DNA from: Pirellulaceae bacterium
GTDB lineage: Bacteria; Planctomycetota; Planctomycetia; Pirellulales; Pirellulaceae
Direction: 5' to 3'
Assembly (NCBI GenBank): GCA_022448645.1
Contig: JAKVBZ010000032.1
Span: 1-52,778, forward strand
Length of the DNA stretch: 52,778 nucleotides
Every line of letters starts with the position of its first letter. Positions within the stretch are counted from its first letter, which is position 1. This document shows positions 7,839 to 15,904 of the stretch, one piece after another. Both the position numbers and the translations under genes were made by a program. Under the pieces are notes generated by a model. That model had not been told where the DNA came from and ran no database searches. It saw only the letters and a program-made list of their open reading frames with translations.

Positions 7839-8699
7839 ATGCAAAATATCCACCGTTTAAAACAAGATATCTGTGAAATTGGCCGCCGTATCTATAACAA
7901 AGGATTTGCGGCGGCCAACGATGGCAACATCACCGTGCGCGTTAACGATCACGAAGTACTTTGCACTCCGACCATGCATTCCAAGGGTTTTTTGAAACCT
8001 GACGACATCGCCATGGTTGATATGGAGGGAAATCAAATCGCCGGTCGGAAGAAACGGTCCAGCGAGGCACTCTTGCATTTGGAAATCTACCGGCAACGAC
8101 CCGATGTACATAGTGTGGTTCATTGTCATCCACCACACGCTACCGCGTTTGCTGTCGCGCGTGAACCGATCCCACAGTGTGTCTTGCCCGAGGTGGAAGT
8201 TTTTTTGGGGGATGTTCCGATCACTCAGTATGAAACACCTGGCAGTCAGACGTTTGCTGACACGATTATCCCGTTTGTGAAAAACACGAACGTCATGATC
8301 CTGGCAAACCACGGCACGGTTAGCTACGGCGAAGACGTGGAGCGCGCCTATTGGTGGACGGAGATTCTAGATGCCTACTGCCGCATTCTGATGTTGGCTA
8401 AGGACTTGGGACGCGTTAATTACTTCACGGAGGGCAAGGAAAGGGAGTTGTTGGAACTGAAACAGAAATGGGGTTTCAGTGATCCACGTAATACCCCCGA
8501 CTTTCAGGATTGTGATATTTGTGCGAACGACATTTTTCGGGATAGCTGGCAAGCAGCTGGCGTGGAGCGTCGAGCTTTTGAGGCGCCGCCGGCCATGTCG
8601 CCAACTTCTAACCAGCAAAGCAATCTGGACCAAGAACGTCTCGTTCAATTGATTACTGAACGGGTGATGGCTGCGTTATCTCAAGGAACATCATTGTGA
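7839..8699 (+). CDS. Class II aldolase with C-terminal encapsulation peptide (fuculose/rhamnulose-1-phosphate type)
   Basis: A 286-aa class II (zinc) aldolase/adducin-family enzyme expected to split L-fuculose-1-phosphate or L-rhamnulose-1-phosphate into dihydroxyacetone phosphate and L-lactaldehyde. Active-site landmarks are AANDGNITVRV, SSEALLHLEI with the general-base glutamate (Glu76), the zinc histidines in VHCHPPHA (His95, His97), and ANHGTVSYGEDVE (His158). After the fold come CDICAND and a linker rich in Pro, Ser and Gln. The C-terminal helix LDQERLVQLITERVMAAL is a clear encapsulation-peptide-like tail. ATG 7839 is preferred to the GTG two codons upstream. It overlaps the following dehydrogenase gene (GTGA). 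The tail marks it as lumenal cargo, consistent with keeping lactaldehyde inside the shell. Confidence 0.92.
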   Translation: MQNIHRLKQDICEIGRRIYNKGFAAANDGNITVRVNDHEVLCTPTMHSKGFLKPDDIAMVDMEGNQIAGRKKRSSEALLHLEIYRQRPDVHSVVHCHPPHATAFAVAREPIPQCVLPEVEVFLGDVPITQYETPGSQTFADTIIPFVKNTNVMILANHGTVSYGEDVERAYWWTEILDAYCRILMLAKDLGRVNYFTEGKERELLELKQKWGFSDPRNTPDFQDCDICANDIFRDSWQAAGVERRAFEAPPAMSPTSNQQSNLDQERLVQLITERVMAALSQGTSL

Positions 8700-9631
8700 A
8701 GATAAGTATCATTGGTGGTGGGGGTCTGGTGGGATCGTGTGCCGCTTACGCGCTGCAATTCAGTGGTGTAGTGAGCGAAATTGCGCTATTGGACGTCCAT
8801 GAAGAATTGGCCGCGGCACAGGCACTTGACCTGCAACACGGTGGCCCGAGCACTTCTGACCAACGGATCTATGCCGGGGGATATGAACATGTTCGCGATT
8901 CAGACTTTGTATGTATCACTGCAGGCCTGCGACGCAAGCCAGATGAAAGTCGTTTGGATCTGATAAATCGAAATGTCGATCTGTTTCTAAAGATCCTTGA
9001 CCAGATCGAAACCGTCGGAGTTTCCTCGGAGACAATTGTTCTAGTGGTGTCGAACCCTGTCGACGTGCTGACCTATCTAGCAGCACAGAGATTGCAATTG
9101 CCCTGTTCTCAGGTGATCGGGTTGGGGACACAACTAGATACGATCCGGTTTCGCAGCCTCATTGCGGCAGATTTGAACGTGGCACCAACGCAGGTGTCGG
9201 CGGTAATCTTGGGAGAACATGGTGATAGTATGGTTCCCGTATGGTCGTCAGCAACGATTGCGGGACTGCCTATGGACAAGTACCCAGATTGGAATATCCA
9301 AAAGGCGAAAGAGCTATTTAAGAGGACTCAGGGCAGTGGCGCCGAGGTGATACGTGGCAAAGGGGGGGCAGGCTTCGCAGTGGGAGTGGCTATCCGAGAT
9401 GTGATTCAGCCGATGGCACTCAATCAACACTGCGTACTTCCGATTTCAAGTGTCCAACAAGGGTGTTACGGAATCCGAGACGTAGCACTGTCCGTTCCCA
9501 CTGTGGTTGGACGATCGGGTGTTGTAAAACACCACGAGATTGATCTCTGGCCCAAGGAAGTGCAGGCCATTCGCCAGAGTGGTTCGGTGCTTCGCCAAAC
9601 ATTACAGACCGTGTTGGCCCGAGTTGGCTAA
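8696..9631 (+). CDS. Lactate/malate dehydrogenase family protein of the BMC locus
   Basis: A 311-aa NAD-dependent LDH/MDH-fold dehydrogenase. The nucleotide-binding motif is IIGGGGLVGSCAAY, with Asp in LLDVHEE. The substrate-side residues are Arg in LDTIRFR and the proton-relay His175 in GEHGDSMVP. In the specificity loop, AGLRRKPDESR, position 102 (LDH numbering) is Arg80 rather than the Gln of lactate dehydrogenases, and the 246 region reads KGGAGFAVG. Both point toward a malate-like or an unusual 2-hydroxy acid or hydroxyaldehyde substrate. The GTG start overlaps the aldolase stop, so both are made together. No encapsulation-type tail is evident. Possible jobs are NAD recycling or handling lactate/lactaldehyde around the shell; the true substrate is unresolved. 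Confidence 0.87.
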   Translation: MKISIIGGGGLVGSCAAYALQFSGVVSEIALLDVHEELAAAQALDLQHGGPSTSDQRIYAGGYEHVRDSDFVCITAGLRRKPDESRLDLINRNVDLFLKILDQIETVGVSSETIVLVVSNPVDVLTYLAAQRLQLPCSQVIGLGTQLDTIRFRSLIAADLNVAPTQVSAVILGEHGDSMVPVWSSATIAGLPMDKYPDWNIQKAKELFKRTQGSGAEVIRGKGGAGFAVGVAIRDVIQPMALNQHCVLPISSVQQGCYGIRDVALSVPTVVGRSGVVKHHEIDLWPKEVQAIRQSGSVLRQTLQTVLARVG

Positions 9632-10037
9632 GTCCAGGACTGTCAGTAGGTGGGAACGAAGTCGCACTACTCCTCGTCGAGATAGCGCACATGCTTCGGT
9701 TTGAAAACGAGCATCGCGTTTGTATTTGGAGTCATGGAGAACGACCACGGTTCTCACTGGAAAAGATTTGTTTGGTCCGGTCTACGATCGACTTGAGCCG
9801 CTCCGCGACATAACACCAGTCGTTGGATGCCAATGTATGTATCACTCGCCTCGGGGGTATCGTGAGATACGGCGGGAATTACGGTTAATAGAAAGCCAGT
9901 GCGATCAACAGTACGAGTTGTGCTAGTAGCTCGCTGTGAAGAAGCGGATTTGGAATACCAAGCGAATCAGCCGTCTTGTGATTTCTATGAGGTCGCCTCG
10001 CAGCAGAAAAAATCATTGTGGATGAGCTGCATCGGAA
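9632..10037. other. Convergent spacer after the BMC locus
   Basis: The BMC genes (+) and the HD-domain gene (-) end toward each other here. A small inverted repeat GAGAAC/GTTCTC (9737-9742/9750-9755) has no T-run. Short + frames at 9720-9926 and 9899-10246 lack protein-like composition, and the second overlaps the HD gene. No gene or RNA is called. Confidence 0.5.
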
Positions 10038-10757
10038 TCAAATGCCAAACTCAGCTTCCAGGCCTCGAATGTAATCAAGAGCTTCTTCCATTTCAGGCAC
10101 TTGCCTGCCCGGTACGCGACCTTGGCGGTCACAATCGGCCAGTAGCAATAACTCGTCGTAATCTTCATGTTCCTGCAGGCGTCGACGAGCTCGAGCTCCA
10201 AGAATGCCTTCGCGTAGTTTGTGAGCGTCGTAGTGGTGCTCGATGAACCAACCGGTGCGAGGCGTGATGAGATCGCCCAAGGCATCCAGGCCAGCGACGA
10301 CATGGTCCTGGAGATCGATGCCTTTACCCACATCATGCAACAGTGCCGCCAACAAGAATTCTTCGTCGTAAGGTATTTCTTCACGAGCCAAACAAAACAC
10401 TTGTAAGCTGTGGTAGAGCACATCCCCTTCGGGATGGGAATGACGAGGTTGTTTCACCTTTTCCAGAGGTCGTAGAAGTTCTAGGTAAAATCGAAACCGG
10501 TTGGTTGGCTGAACAGCATCAGGCAACATGCGGTCCTTGGTGTCGACGTTTGTTTCTTCTGCTTCATGAGCCGCTACTAGCGCTCGAACTTCCGCGCGAA
10601 TCTCCTCGGTCGTTGGCCATTGATGGCGTGGGATGGGTTCGTTTGAGACGAGCCGCGCGGCCTGGATCCGGGCGCGGTAATACTCGGGTTCTTGGCGCTC
10701 AAAGATGATCTGAGCTGCGATCAGAGCGATACGGTTCCTGAGTTTGGAGGATTTCAT
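10038..10757 (-). CDS. HD-domain metal-dependent phosphohydrolase
   Basis: A 239-aa HD-superfamily protein. The metal-binding set is visible: His116 in DVLYHSLQVF, the HD doublet His141-Asp142 in LAALLHDVGKG, and a later Asp in LLLADCDRQGR (Asp208 or 210). The sequence HHYDAHKLREG lies between. The overall pattern resembles the HD part of tRNA nucleotidyltransferase-type proteins, with an N-terminal helical ~90-residue extension. The substrate is unknown (phosphomonoester, nucleotide or RNA end). It follows frr on the same strand by 144 bases and may be co-transcribed with the rpsB-tsf-pyrH-frr cluster. The ATG at 10757 has no obvious ribosome site. Confidence 0.75.
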   Translation of the reverse strand: MKSSKLRNRIALIAAQIIFERQEPEYYRARIQAARLVSNEPIPRHQWPTTEEIRAEVRALVAAHEAEETNVDTKDRMLPDAVQPTNRFRFYLELLRPLEKVKQPRHSHPEGDVLYHSLQVFCLAREEIPYDEEFLLAALLHDVGKGIDLQDHVVAGLDALGDLITPRTGWFIEHHYDAHKLREGILGARARRRLQEHEDYDELLLLADCDRQGRVPGRQVPEMEEALDYIRGLEAEFGI

Positions 10758-10901
10758 GAGATTCTGAGACGGCTTCTATTTCCTCCGTGATAGCTGTCCC
10801 CCCGAGTGAGTAGCGTGTGTGCGTGGCCCCAATGAGAAAATGTAGGCTGCCATCACACAAGCCGCGTCCACGTTTCGTCAACCATCTAAGAGTGTCGACC
10901 G

Positions 10902-11462
10902 TTAGTCATCCATGACTTCAGTTTCACGACTCTTGGAAAGCTCAGTAGCCTGCGTTTCGTAGGATTTTGTCAAATCCTGGATCTGCTTTTTAAGATCGTC
11001 GCGTTCGTCCTCACTGATCGCCTTCGATTTTTCTTCCTGGTCAGCAGTCTTGTTGCCATCGCGACGAATATTTCGAATCGAAACTTTAGCTTCCTCCGCT
11101 AAATCTTTGATGCGGCTAACCATCTTCTTCCGCACTTCGGTCGACAACGGAGGGATATTAATACGGATCAGGCGTCCGTCATTTTGAGGCGTGAAGCCGA
11201 GATTACCACCGATGATCGCTTTTTCGATGTCTTTGATGGTATTAGGATCGTACGGTCGGATGACTATCTGTGTTGGTTCTGGAGCTCCGACCGACGCGAT
11301 TTGTTTGATCGGAGTGGGGGACCCGTACACATCCACGCGCAACGAATCTACCAATCCCGGATTAGCTCGTCCGGTTCGAATACCGGCCAAGCTGTTTTTG
11401 AGCACCTCAATCGCCTTTTCCATGCGCATTTCAGTGTCTAGCACAATGTCGTCAACACTCAT
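10902..11462 (-). CDS. frr: Ribosome recycling factor
   Basis: A 186-aa ribosome recycling factor, the normal family length, which with EF-G splits post-termination ribosomes. Conserved stretches are [18 protein letters not shown], the [13 protein letters not shown] segment, [22 protein letters not shown] (here LGFTPQNDG), and the C-terminal helix RNIRRDGNK. The two-domain pattern (long three-helix bundle with a central beta domain) fits. Its ATG overlaps the pyrH stop by four bases, so translation is coupled. It is the last of the classical rpsB-tsf-pyrH-frr order. Confidence 0.97.
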   Translation of the reverse strand: MSVDDIVLDTEMRMEKAIEVLKNSLAGIRTGRANPGLVDSLRVDVYGSPTPIKQIASVGAPEPTQIVIRPYDPNTIKDIEKAIIGGNLGFTPQNDGRLIRINIPPLSTEVRKKMVSRIKDLAEEAKVSIRNIRRDGNKTADQEEKSKAISEDERDDLKKQIQDLTKSYETQATELSKSRETEVMDD

Positions 11463-12229
11463 CGTTCAACTTCCGCTACTTGTTGATTGCTGGAGATTAA
11501 AGTTCCGACACGTTCGCCTCCAACTGCCCGTTGAATATTACCTTCTTTTTGGTAATTGAAAACGAGAATGGGCATGTTGTGCTCCATGCATTGCGTGATG
11601 GCGGTGTGATCCATGACTCGTAGATCTCGTTCTCGAACCGTGTTGTAGTCAAGGTGTCGGTAAAGTACAGCATGAGGATTCGCTTCCGGATCTTCGCTGT
11701 AGACTCCGTCAACGCGGGTGGCCTTGAGCAATACATCGGCTTCCAATTCGAGGGCTCGTTGAGCAGCAGCCGTGTCTGTTGTCACAAATGGACTGCCTGT
11801 CCCAGCCGCCATAATGCAAATGCGTCCCTTTTCCAAGTGCCTGCGTGCCCGACGGCGAATATACGGTTCGGCAACACCGTCCATCCGTATGGCAACCATG
11901 AGTCGAGTATCACAGCCGAGTGATTCCAACGCGTCCTGTAAAGCCAAACCATTGATGGTGGTTGCCAACATGCCCATGTAGTGTGCGGTCGCTTCTTGGA
12001 TCTCGGCACTGGTGGTTTTGAAATGAGCGCCGCGCAGGATATTGCCACCGCCAATGACGATTGCGATTTGAGTTCCACGTTGGCTTGCACGTTTCACTTC
12101 GCCTGCGATTCGTACGACTTCGTCCATACTGATTCCACGTTCACCAGCATGCGCGAAACCCTCACCGGATAATTTGAGAATTACCCGCCGGTAAGGTAAC
12201 ATTGTCTCCGAAAGTTCTTGCGTAGCCAT
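11459..12229 (-). CDS. pyrH: UMP kinase
   Basis: A 256-aa bacterial UMP kinase of the amino-acid-kinase fold, converting UMP to UDP in the cytoplasm. Motifs are [11 protein letters not shown] near residue 17, [28 protein letters not shown], the phosphate-binding [14 protein letters not shown], and [15 protein letters not shown]. It is slightly longer than the usual ~240 residues because of the N-terminal [15 protein letters not shown] and the C-terminal NQQVAEVER; an internal Met at residue 10 is another possible start. It sits between tsf (30 bases upstream) and frr (4-base overlap). Confidence 0.96.
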   Translation of the reverse strand: MATQELSETMLPYRRVILKLSGEGFAHAGERGISMDEVVRIAGEVKRASQRGTQIAIVIGGGNILRGAHFKTTSAEIQEATAHYMGMLATTINGLALQDALESLGCDTRLMVAIRMDGVAEPYIRRRARRHLEKGRICIMAAGTGSPFVTTDTAAAQRALELEADVLLKATRVDGVYSEDPEANPHAVLYRHLDYNTVRERDLRVMDHTAITQCMEHNMPILVFNYQKEGNIQRAVGGERVGTLISSNQQVAEVER

Positions 12230-12259
12230 CTGGGGGAATCCCGAGGTTAGTGGATACCG

Positions 12260-13099
12260 TTAATCTTCTTTGCCGAGTACCCAATGTACGAATTGAACGA
12301 CCTTCATGTCATTTTGTTTGGCAAATTGTCCAACCGTCTGCTTGTCGTCTTTTACAAAGGGTTGTTCCGTCAATACGTGTTCGGCATAAAAGTTTCGCAT
12401 GCGGCCTTCCACCATTTTGTCGATGATGTTTTCAGGTTTTCCTTCCTGACGAGCCGCTTCGGTCAAGATGCTGCGCTCTTTTTCAACCAGATCCTGATCC
12501 AGTTCTTCTTTATGAAGGGACTTGGGGCTGAGTGCAGCGATGTGCATGCAAATGTCTTTGGCCGCGTCTGCATTGCCACCTTCCACTTGCAGGAGTGCAC
12601 CGGCGACTGTTGACGCATTGTGGCTATAGGCTCCACACGAACCATCCAAACGGATCATGCGGCCGACATTAAAGACCTCTCGAATTCGGTTGAAAAGATC
12701 GTCTTTGACTTCACGGAGCGTTTTACCTGACTGGCTTGGACTTGGTTGGTCCAGCAGTTCTTCGGCTGAGCTTACATCCGGACCGTTGGCTAGTTGAGAA
12801 GCCAGATCGTTGGCTAACTGAATGAATTCTTCATGTTGAGTCACCGGCGCACTTTCACACTTCAATTCGACCATAGCTCCAACAGACGGGCTGTCGAAGC
12901 TGGCAAAAATCCCTATGCGACCGAAGGCTGTTTCGCGGTCCGCACGAGTTTCCATCGTCTTGGCACCGCGTTCGCGAAGTCTGGTAATTGCTGCGTCTTG
13001 GTCGCCGTCGGCCTCTTGCAATGCCTTCTTGCATTCCATCATCGGAAGACCAGTCTTGTCACGTAGGGCTTTCACAGCAGCAGCAGTTATTTCCGGCAT
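12260..13099 (-). CDS. tsf: Translation elongation factor Ts
   Basis: A 279-aa EF-Ts, the guanine-nucleotide exchange factor for EF-Tu. The N-terminal UBA-like domain has VKALRDKTGLPMMECKKAL (residues 9-27), then the core with FDSPSVGAMVELKCESAPV, and the C-terminal core repeat with MHIAALSPKSL. The ATG is preceded by GGGAG at normal spacing. A 277-base spacer with several hairpins separates it from rpsB upstream, so it may be regulated separately from S2; pyrH follows after 30 bases. Confidence 0.96.
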   Translation of the reverse strand: MPEITAAAVKALRDKTGLPMMECKKALQEADGDQDAAITRLRERGAKTMETRADRETAFGRIGIFASFDSPSVGAMVELKCESAPVTQHEEFIQLANDLASQLANGPDVSSAEELLDQPSPSQSGKTLREVKDDLFNRIREVFNVGRMIRLDGSCGAYSHNASTVAGALLQVEGGNADAAKDICMHIAALSPKSLHKEELDQDLVEKERSILTEAARQEGKPENIIDKMVEGRMRNFYAEHVLTEQPFVKDDKQTVGQFAKQNDMKVVQFVHWVLGKED

Positions 13100-13376
13100 T
13101 TCATGTTTCTCCCAATTGCCAATACGCTCTAAACAACGGAATCTGAATGTTCGCCAACGGTCAATGACCAGGCTTGGATGACAAATTAACGATTGTGTCC
13201 CTTCCTGTTCCGCCAGGTGAAATGCCTGGTGGATCTATGCGGGACAATGTTCAAGAGGAAGTTGAACCATGTGCCAGACTTGGTTCAAGGCAAAGCCTGT
13301 TCGCCTCATCGATGGTCCGTGTGACCATCGTTAATGACAGTCATATTCCCCAATGAACCACGAAACTATAGACAGC
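13100..13376 (-). other. rpsB-tsf spacer with three inverted repeats
   Basis: The 277-base spacer carries three hairpins: GATGGTC/GACCATC (13311-13317/13323-13329, 5-base loop), TTGAACCA/TGGTTCAA (13262-13269/13281-13288, 11-base loop), and CGCCAGG with CCTGGTG (near 13212-13232, one G-U pair). None is followed by a T-run on the - strand. They may shape the mRNA between the two cistrons; no gene is present. Confidence 0.45.
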
Positions 13377-14189
13377 TTAACTCGCTTCCACTTCTTCAGC
13401 AGGTGCGTCCTCCGCAGCATTCGTTGCACCGGAATCGGAACTGTTATCGGTAGGCGCGGTTGGTGGTGCTGGCTCCGCCTCCTCCTGCTTCTTCGCCGCT
13501 GCGGCAACACTGCTGCCCTCGATGACCGCGTCTGCCAACTGGGAAACGATCAATTCGATCGACCGAATGCTGTCGTCGTTACCAGGAATCGGCAAGTCGA
13601 CGAAGTCAGGATTGCAGTCCGTGTCGATAAGAGCCACTGTAGTGATGCCCAATTTGCGAGCTTCGGTAATCGCGTTCTTTTCCTTGTTTGGGTCGATGGA
13701 TACGATGACGTCCGGAATCTTGTCCATCGTACGAATGCCATTGAGATTGCGGTACATCTTGCGGTATTCCCGATTCAATGCAGACTGCATCTTTTTCGAG
13801 TAGTTCGCAATTTCGTCGCCCGAACGGATCGTCTCCAGCTCTTCCAGACGAGACAGACGACTGCGGATCGTGCGGAAATTAGTCAGCGTTCCGCCGAGCC
13901 AACGTTCACTAACATAGGGCATTTTACATCGTAGCGATTGCTGTTCGACGGTGTCGCCAGCTTGCCGCTTCGTCCCCACAAAAAGAATCGTGCCAGACTT
14001 TTCCGACACCTGCTTCAAAAAACGCTTCGCGCGGAGTAGTCCGCGGATTGTTTCCCGAATGTCAATGATGTGGATGAGATTCTTGCGGGCGTAAATATAT
14101 GGAGCCATCTTAGGGTTCCAGCGACTCGCCCGGTGACCAAAGTGAACTCCCGCCTGAATTAACTGCTCAACTAATGTGTTTTGCGCCAC
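13377..14189 (-). CDS. rpsB: 30S ribosomal protein S2
   Basis: A 270-aa S2 protein. The family start [20 protein letters not shown], the middle [12 protein letters not shown] and [10 protein letters not shown], and [20 protein letters not shown] with TDCNPD are all clear. The C-terminus is extended by a ~35-residue Ala/Glu/Pro/Ser-rich acidic tail beyond the usual fold. The start is set at the GTG at 14189 and not the GTG at 14198. GGGAGG ends one base before the outer GTG but eight bases before the inner one, and the inner start gives an N-terminus like other S2 proteins. It is the first gene of the cluster with tsf, pyrH and frr. Confidence 0.95.
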   Translation of the reverse strand: MAQNTLVEQLIQAGVHFGHRASRWNPKMAPYIYARKNLIHIIDIRETIRGLLRAKRFLKQVSEKSGTILFVGTKRQAGDTVEQQSLRCKMPYVSERWLGGTLTNFRTIRSRLSRLEELETIRSGDEIANYSKKMQSALNREYRKMYRNLNGIRTMDKIPDVIVSIDPNKEKNAITEARKLGITTVALIDTDCNPDFVDLPIPGNDDSIRSIELIVSQLADAVIEGSSVAAAAKKQEEAEPAPPTAPTDNSSDSGATNAAEDAPAEEVEAS

Positions 14190-14356
14190 GTGGCACACCT
14201 CCCATCAAAGATTAACACCCCGTCTCCGCTCATGGTGACGACCTTAAATCAGGACGCCGAGCTCAGATGGGCAGAATAGTGAAAAACAATCCATCCGAAA
14301 TCAACAGATTTCGAAAACCAAACAAGTCCCAAAAATTGACTTGGGAGTAGCGTGTG

Positions 14357-14385
14357 ACTTTAACACTAAAGTCGGTTGGCGTCAA
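14357..14385 (-). promoter_or_regulatory. Candidate sigma70-type promoter of rpsB
   Basis: Read on the - strand, TTGACG (14385-14380) is followed after exactly 17 bases by TAAAGT (14362-14357): five of six and four of six matches to the -35 and -10 consensus. The -10 falls in one arm of the inverted repeat GACTTTA/TAAAGTC (14356-14362/14367-14373). It would leave a leader of about 160 bases before rpsB. Confidence 0.5.
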
Positions 14386-14900
14386 TCCGTCGGCCAGCGT
14401 AAATCCGGTATGTGTAGGTAGTTGGAAGCCTAACATTGGGACCATTTTTTACCGACTGTTTGCAAACAAACGAATATTTGATTGTGGCTAAGGCAACCAT
14501 TGCTGATCCGGTTTCCCTCTACAGCTCTAGGTTCGTCGGTCAAACAGACAAGCCGCAGCCGCTTTTCTTGTAGATGGCCCGGATTCTCCCAAAAATGCAA
14601 AGAAGACGCCTGTCTTCTATTTTACCGTCTATTCCTCTTGTATTCAGTTGTCCTTAGGGGGCTCTATCTCCCCTATTCTGCAGGATGGTTGGGTGCAGGA
14701 TGTAGGGTGTGTCTTCTTCGGTTTCCCTATTTTACCTGTGTAAGGGGGCTGTCTTCGATTGGACTCCGTCCCAGGACAGCGTCCGGCAAGCCCCTGCCTT
14801 AGTGGGAAGGGATTTCTTTGCAGTTCTTGCTAGGTAGGTGTCGTCCGCTGGTTCCGGCGTTCACCCCTCCAGGTCCCTAGTTAACTGAAAAAGGGGTTGT

Positions 14901-14940
14901 CTTTGTCCGGGGCTTTGAGGCTTTGTGCGGGGCTTTGAGG
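14901..14940 (+). repeat. 20-bp tandem duplication
   Basis: CTTTGTCCGGGGCTTTGAGG (14901-14920) is followed directly by the same 20 bases with one change (C to G at the seventh position, 14921-14940). It lies in the gene-poor stretch between rpsB and the receiver-domain gene; the + frame at 14482-14802 nearby is not protein-like. Confidence 0.8.
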
Positions 14941-14981
14941 GGATCGATTGGACTTTCGGCGATGGGAGCTTGTATACCGCG

Positions 14982-15013
14982 ATACCGCCTATTGTCCGAA
15001 TGAAAGGCGGTAT
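14982..15013 (+). terminator. Possible terminator hairpin in gene-poor stretch
   Basis: ATACCGCCT (14982-14990) and AGGCGGTAT (15005-15013) form a perfect 9-bp stem with a 14-base loop, followed by TTGTTTGATTT. The form is like a weak intrinsic terminator on the + strand, but no + gene ends just before it, so it may end an unannotated transcript or be a remnant. Confidence 0.4.
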
Positions 15014-15122
15014 TTGTTTGATTTAAGAGCTTTTCTAAGGGTTGGGTGTGATTCCTTGCCTCTCTGGCACGGTCGCTTAGCGGTTGGCACAGGGGTTTCT
15101 TAGCCCCCTATTCCAGTTCTGA

Positions 15123-15205
15123 GCCGTTTTGGTCCAGGCTGAGTCGATTTGGCCCAGGTGCCGGGCACAAAAGGGCCCACCTCGGGTCGTTTTAACCCAT
15201 GCTGA
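15123..15205 (+). repeat. Three degenerate ~20-bp direct repeats
   Basis: Related units start at 15123 (GCCGTTTTGGTCCAGGCTGA), 15143 (GTCGATTTGGCCCAGGTGCC) and 15186 (GTCGTTTTAACCCATGCTGA). Units 1 and 3 match at about 15 of 20 bases, and units 1 and 2 at about 13. The palindrome GTGCCGGGCAC (15158-15168) and GCCCC/GGGGC lie in the same block. The - frame 15077-15397 that runs across it is not judged a gene. Confidence 0.45.
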
Positions 15206-15425
15206 AACTCGGGATTTGAGCCCCAAAACGGGGCAGAAAAATAAATTATTAAAATTATAAGTCCTTTTGTAGTAGTGATTTGTGACGTCTTCTTTGCAGT
15301 CATTTCTGACCATTGGTACGACCATTGCTTTTAACCCGGTCGTTAGCAAGCCCTGAGGCTCACAAGAGAGCAAAACGACGGGCTCGCGAGTTTTCAATTT
15401 TCATCCTCAGCAAGGACTCGAAGAA

Positions 15426-15800
15426 ATGATTTGCCAGCCGAACAGCAACGCTAAAGTCTTCGTCGTCGATCCACAGCCTACCGATTACTCGGGCGTTGTT
15501 GGTGACACGGTCTACGACTCGGTGCAGTTCACTTTCTTCGGAAACGCTCGAGAGGCCTTGAGCAGCCAATCGACCGATGAGCCCGAACTGTGGGTGGTCA
15601 ACATGAGCCTGCCCGATATGCGGGGTACGGACCTTCAAGAGCTGCTACGAGCACGCGGTTGTAAGGCTCCTGTGATGTTGATCGGTGATGAGTACCGAGT
15701 TGAGGACGAAATTGATGCACGCAGCAGTGGCGCAACCATGTACTTCGCCAAGCCACTGCAACGCGAGTGGGTGATGGCCCCTGGCCAGAACGCTGCTTAA
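15426..15800 (+). CDS. Stand-alone receiver (REC-like) domain protein with Asn at the phosphoacceptor site
   Basis: A 124-aa single-domain response-regulator-like protein. The first strand reads KVFVVDPQPTDYSG, the third strand WVVNMSLPDMRGTDLQELL, and the conserved Lys is in YFAKPLQ (Lys109). The family's phosphorylated Asp at the end of strand three is Asn59 here, so phosphorylation at that site cannot occur. The fold is otherwise well kept. AAGGA lies ahead of the ATG. It stands 104 bases upstream of a PEP-CTERM surface protein on the same strand and could be co-transcribed with it. No output domain or histidine kinase is adjacent. Likely a phosphorylation-independent binding module (pseudo-receiver); its partner is unknown. 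Confidence 0.78.
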   Translation: MICQPNSNAKVFVVDPQPTDYSGVVGDTVYDSVQFTFFGNAREALSSQSTDEPELWVVNMSLPDMRGTDLQELLRARGCKAPVMLIGDEYRVEDEIDARSSGATMYFAKPLQREWVMAPGQNAA

Positions 15801-15904
15801 GGCGAAGACCTTTGTTGGTTCTAGGAGCAAATTAGAACCAAAAAATATTTTGAGGCTTCCGAGCAACGCGAGCCTTACTGAACCTTTTGTTAGGAGCGAC
15901 TAAG

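Noticed and set aside
14482..14802. 106-codon + frame in the gene-poor stretch
   Set aside because: Leu/Arg/Cys-rich composition typical of non-coding frames; no start signal or domain.
14901..15205. CRISPR-like array
   Set aside because: Repeats are two or three diverged units without regular spacers, and no cas genes are present.
15077..15397. 106-codon - frame across the degenerate repeats
   Set aside because: Has repeated Trp/Lys/Thr stretches created by the DNA repeats, no ribosome site and no family; treated as repeat sequence.
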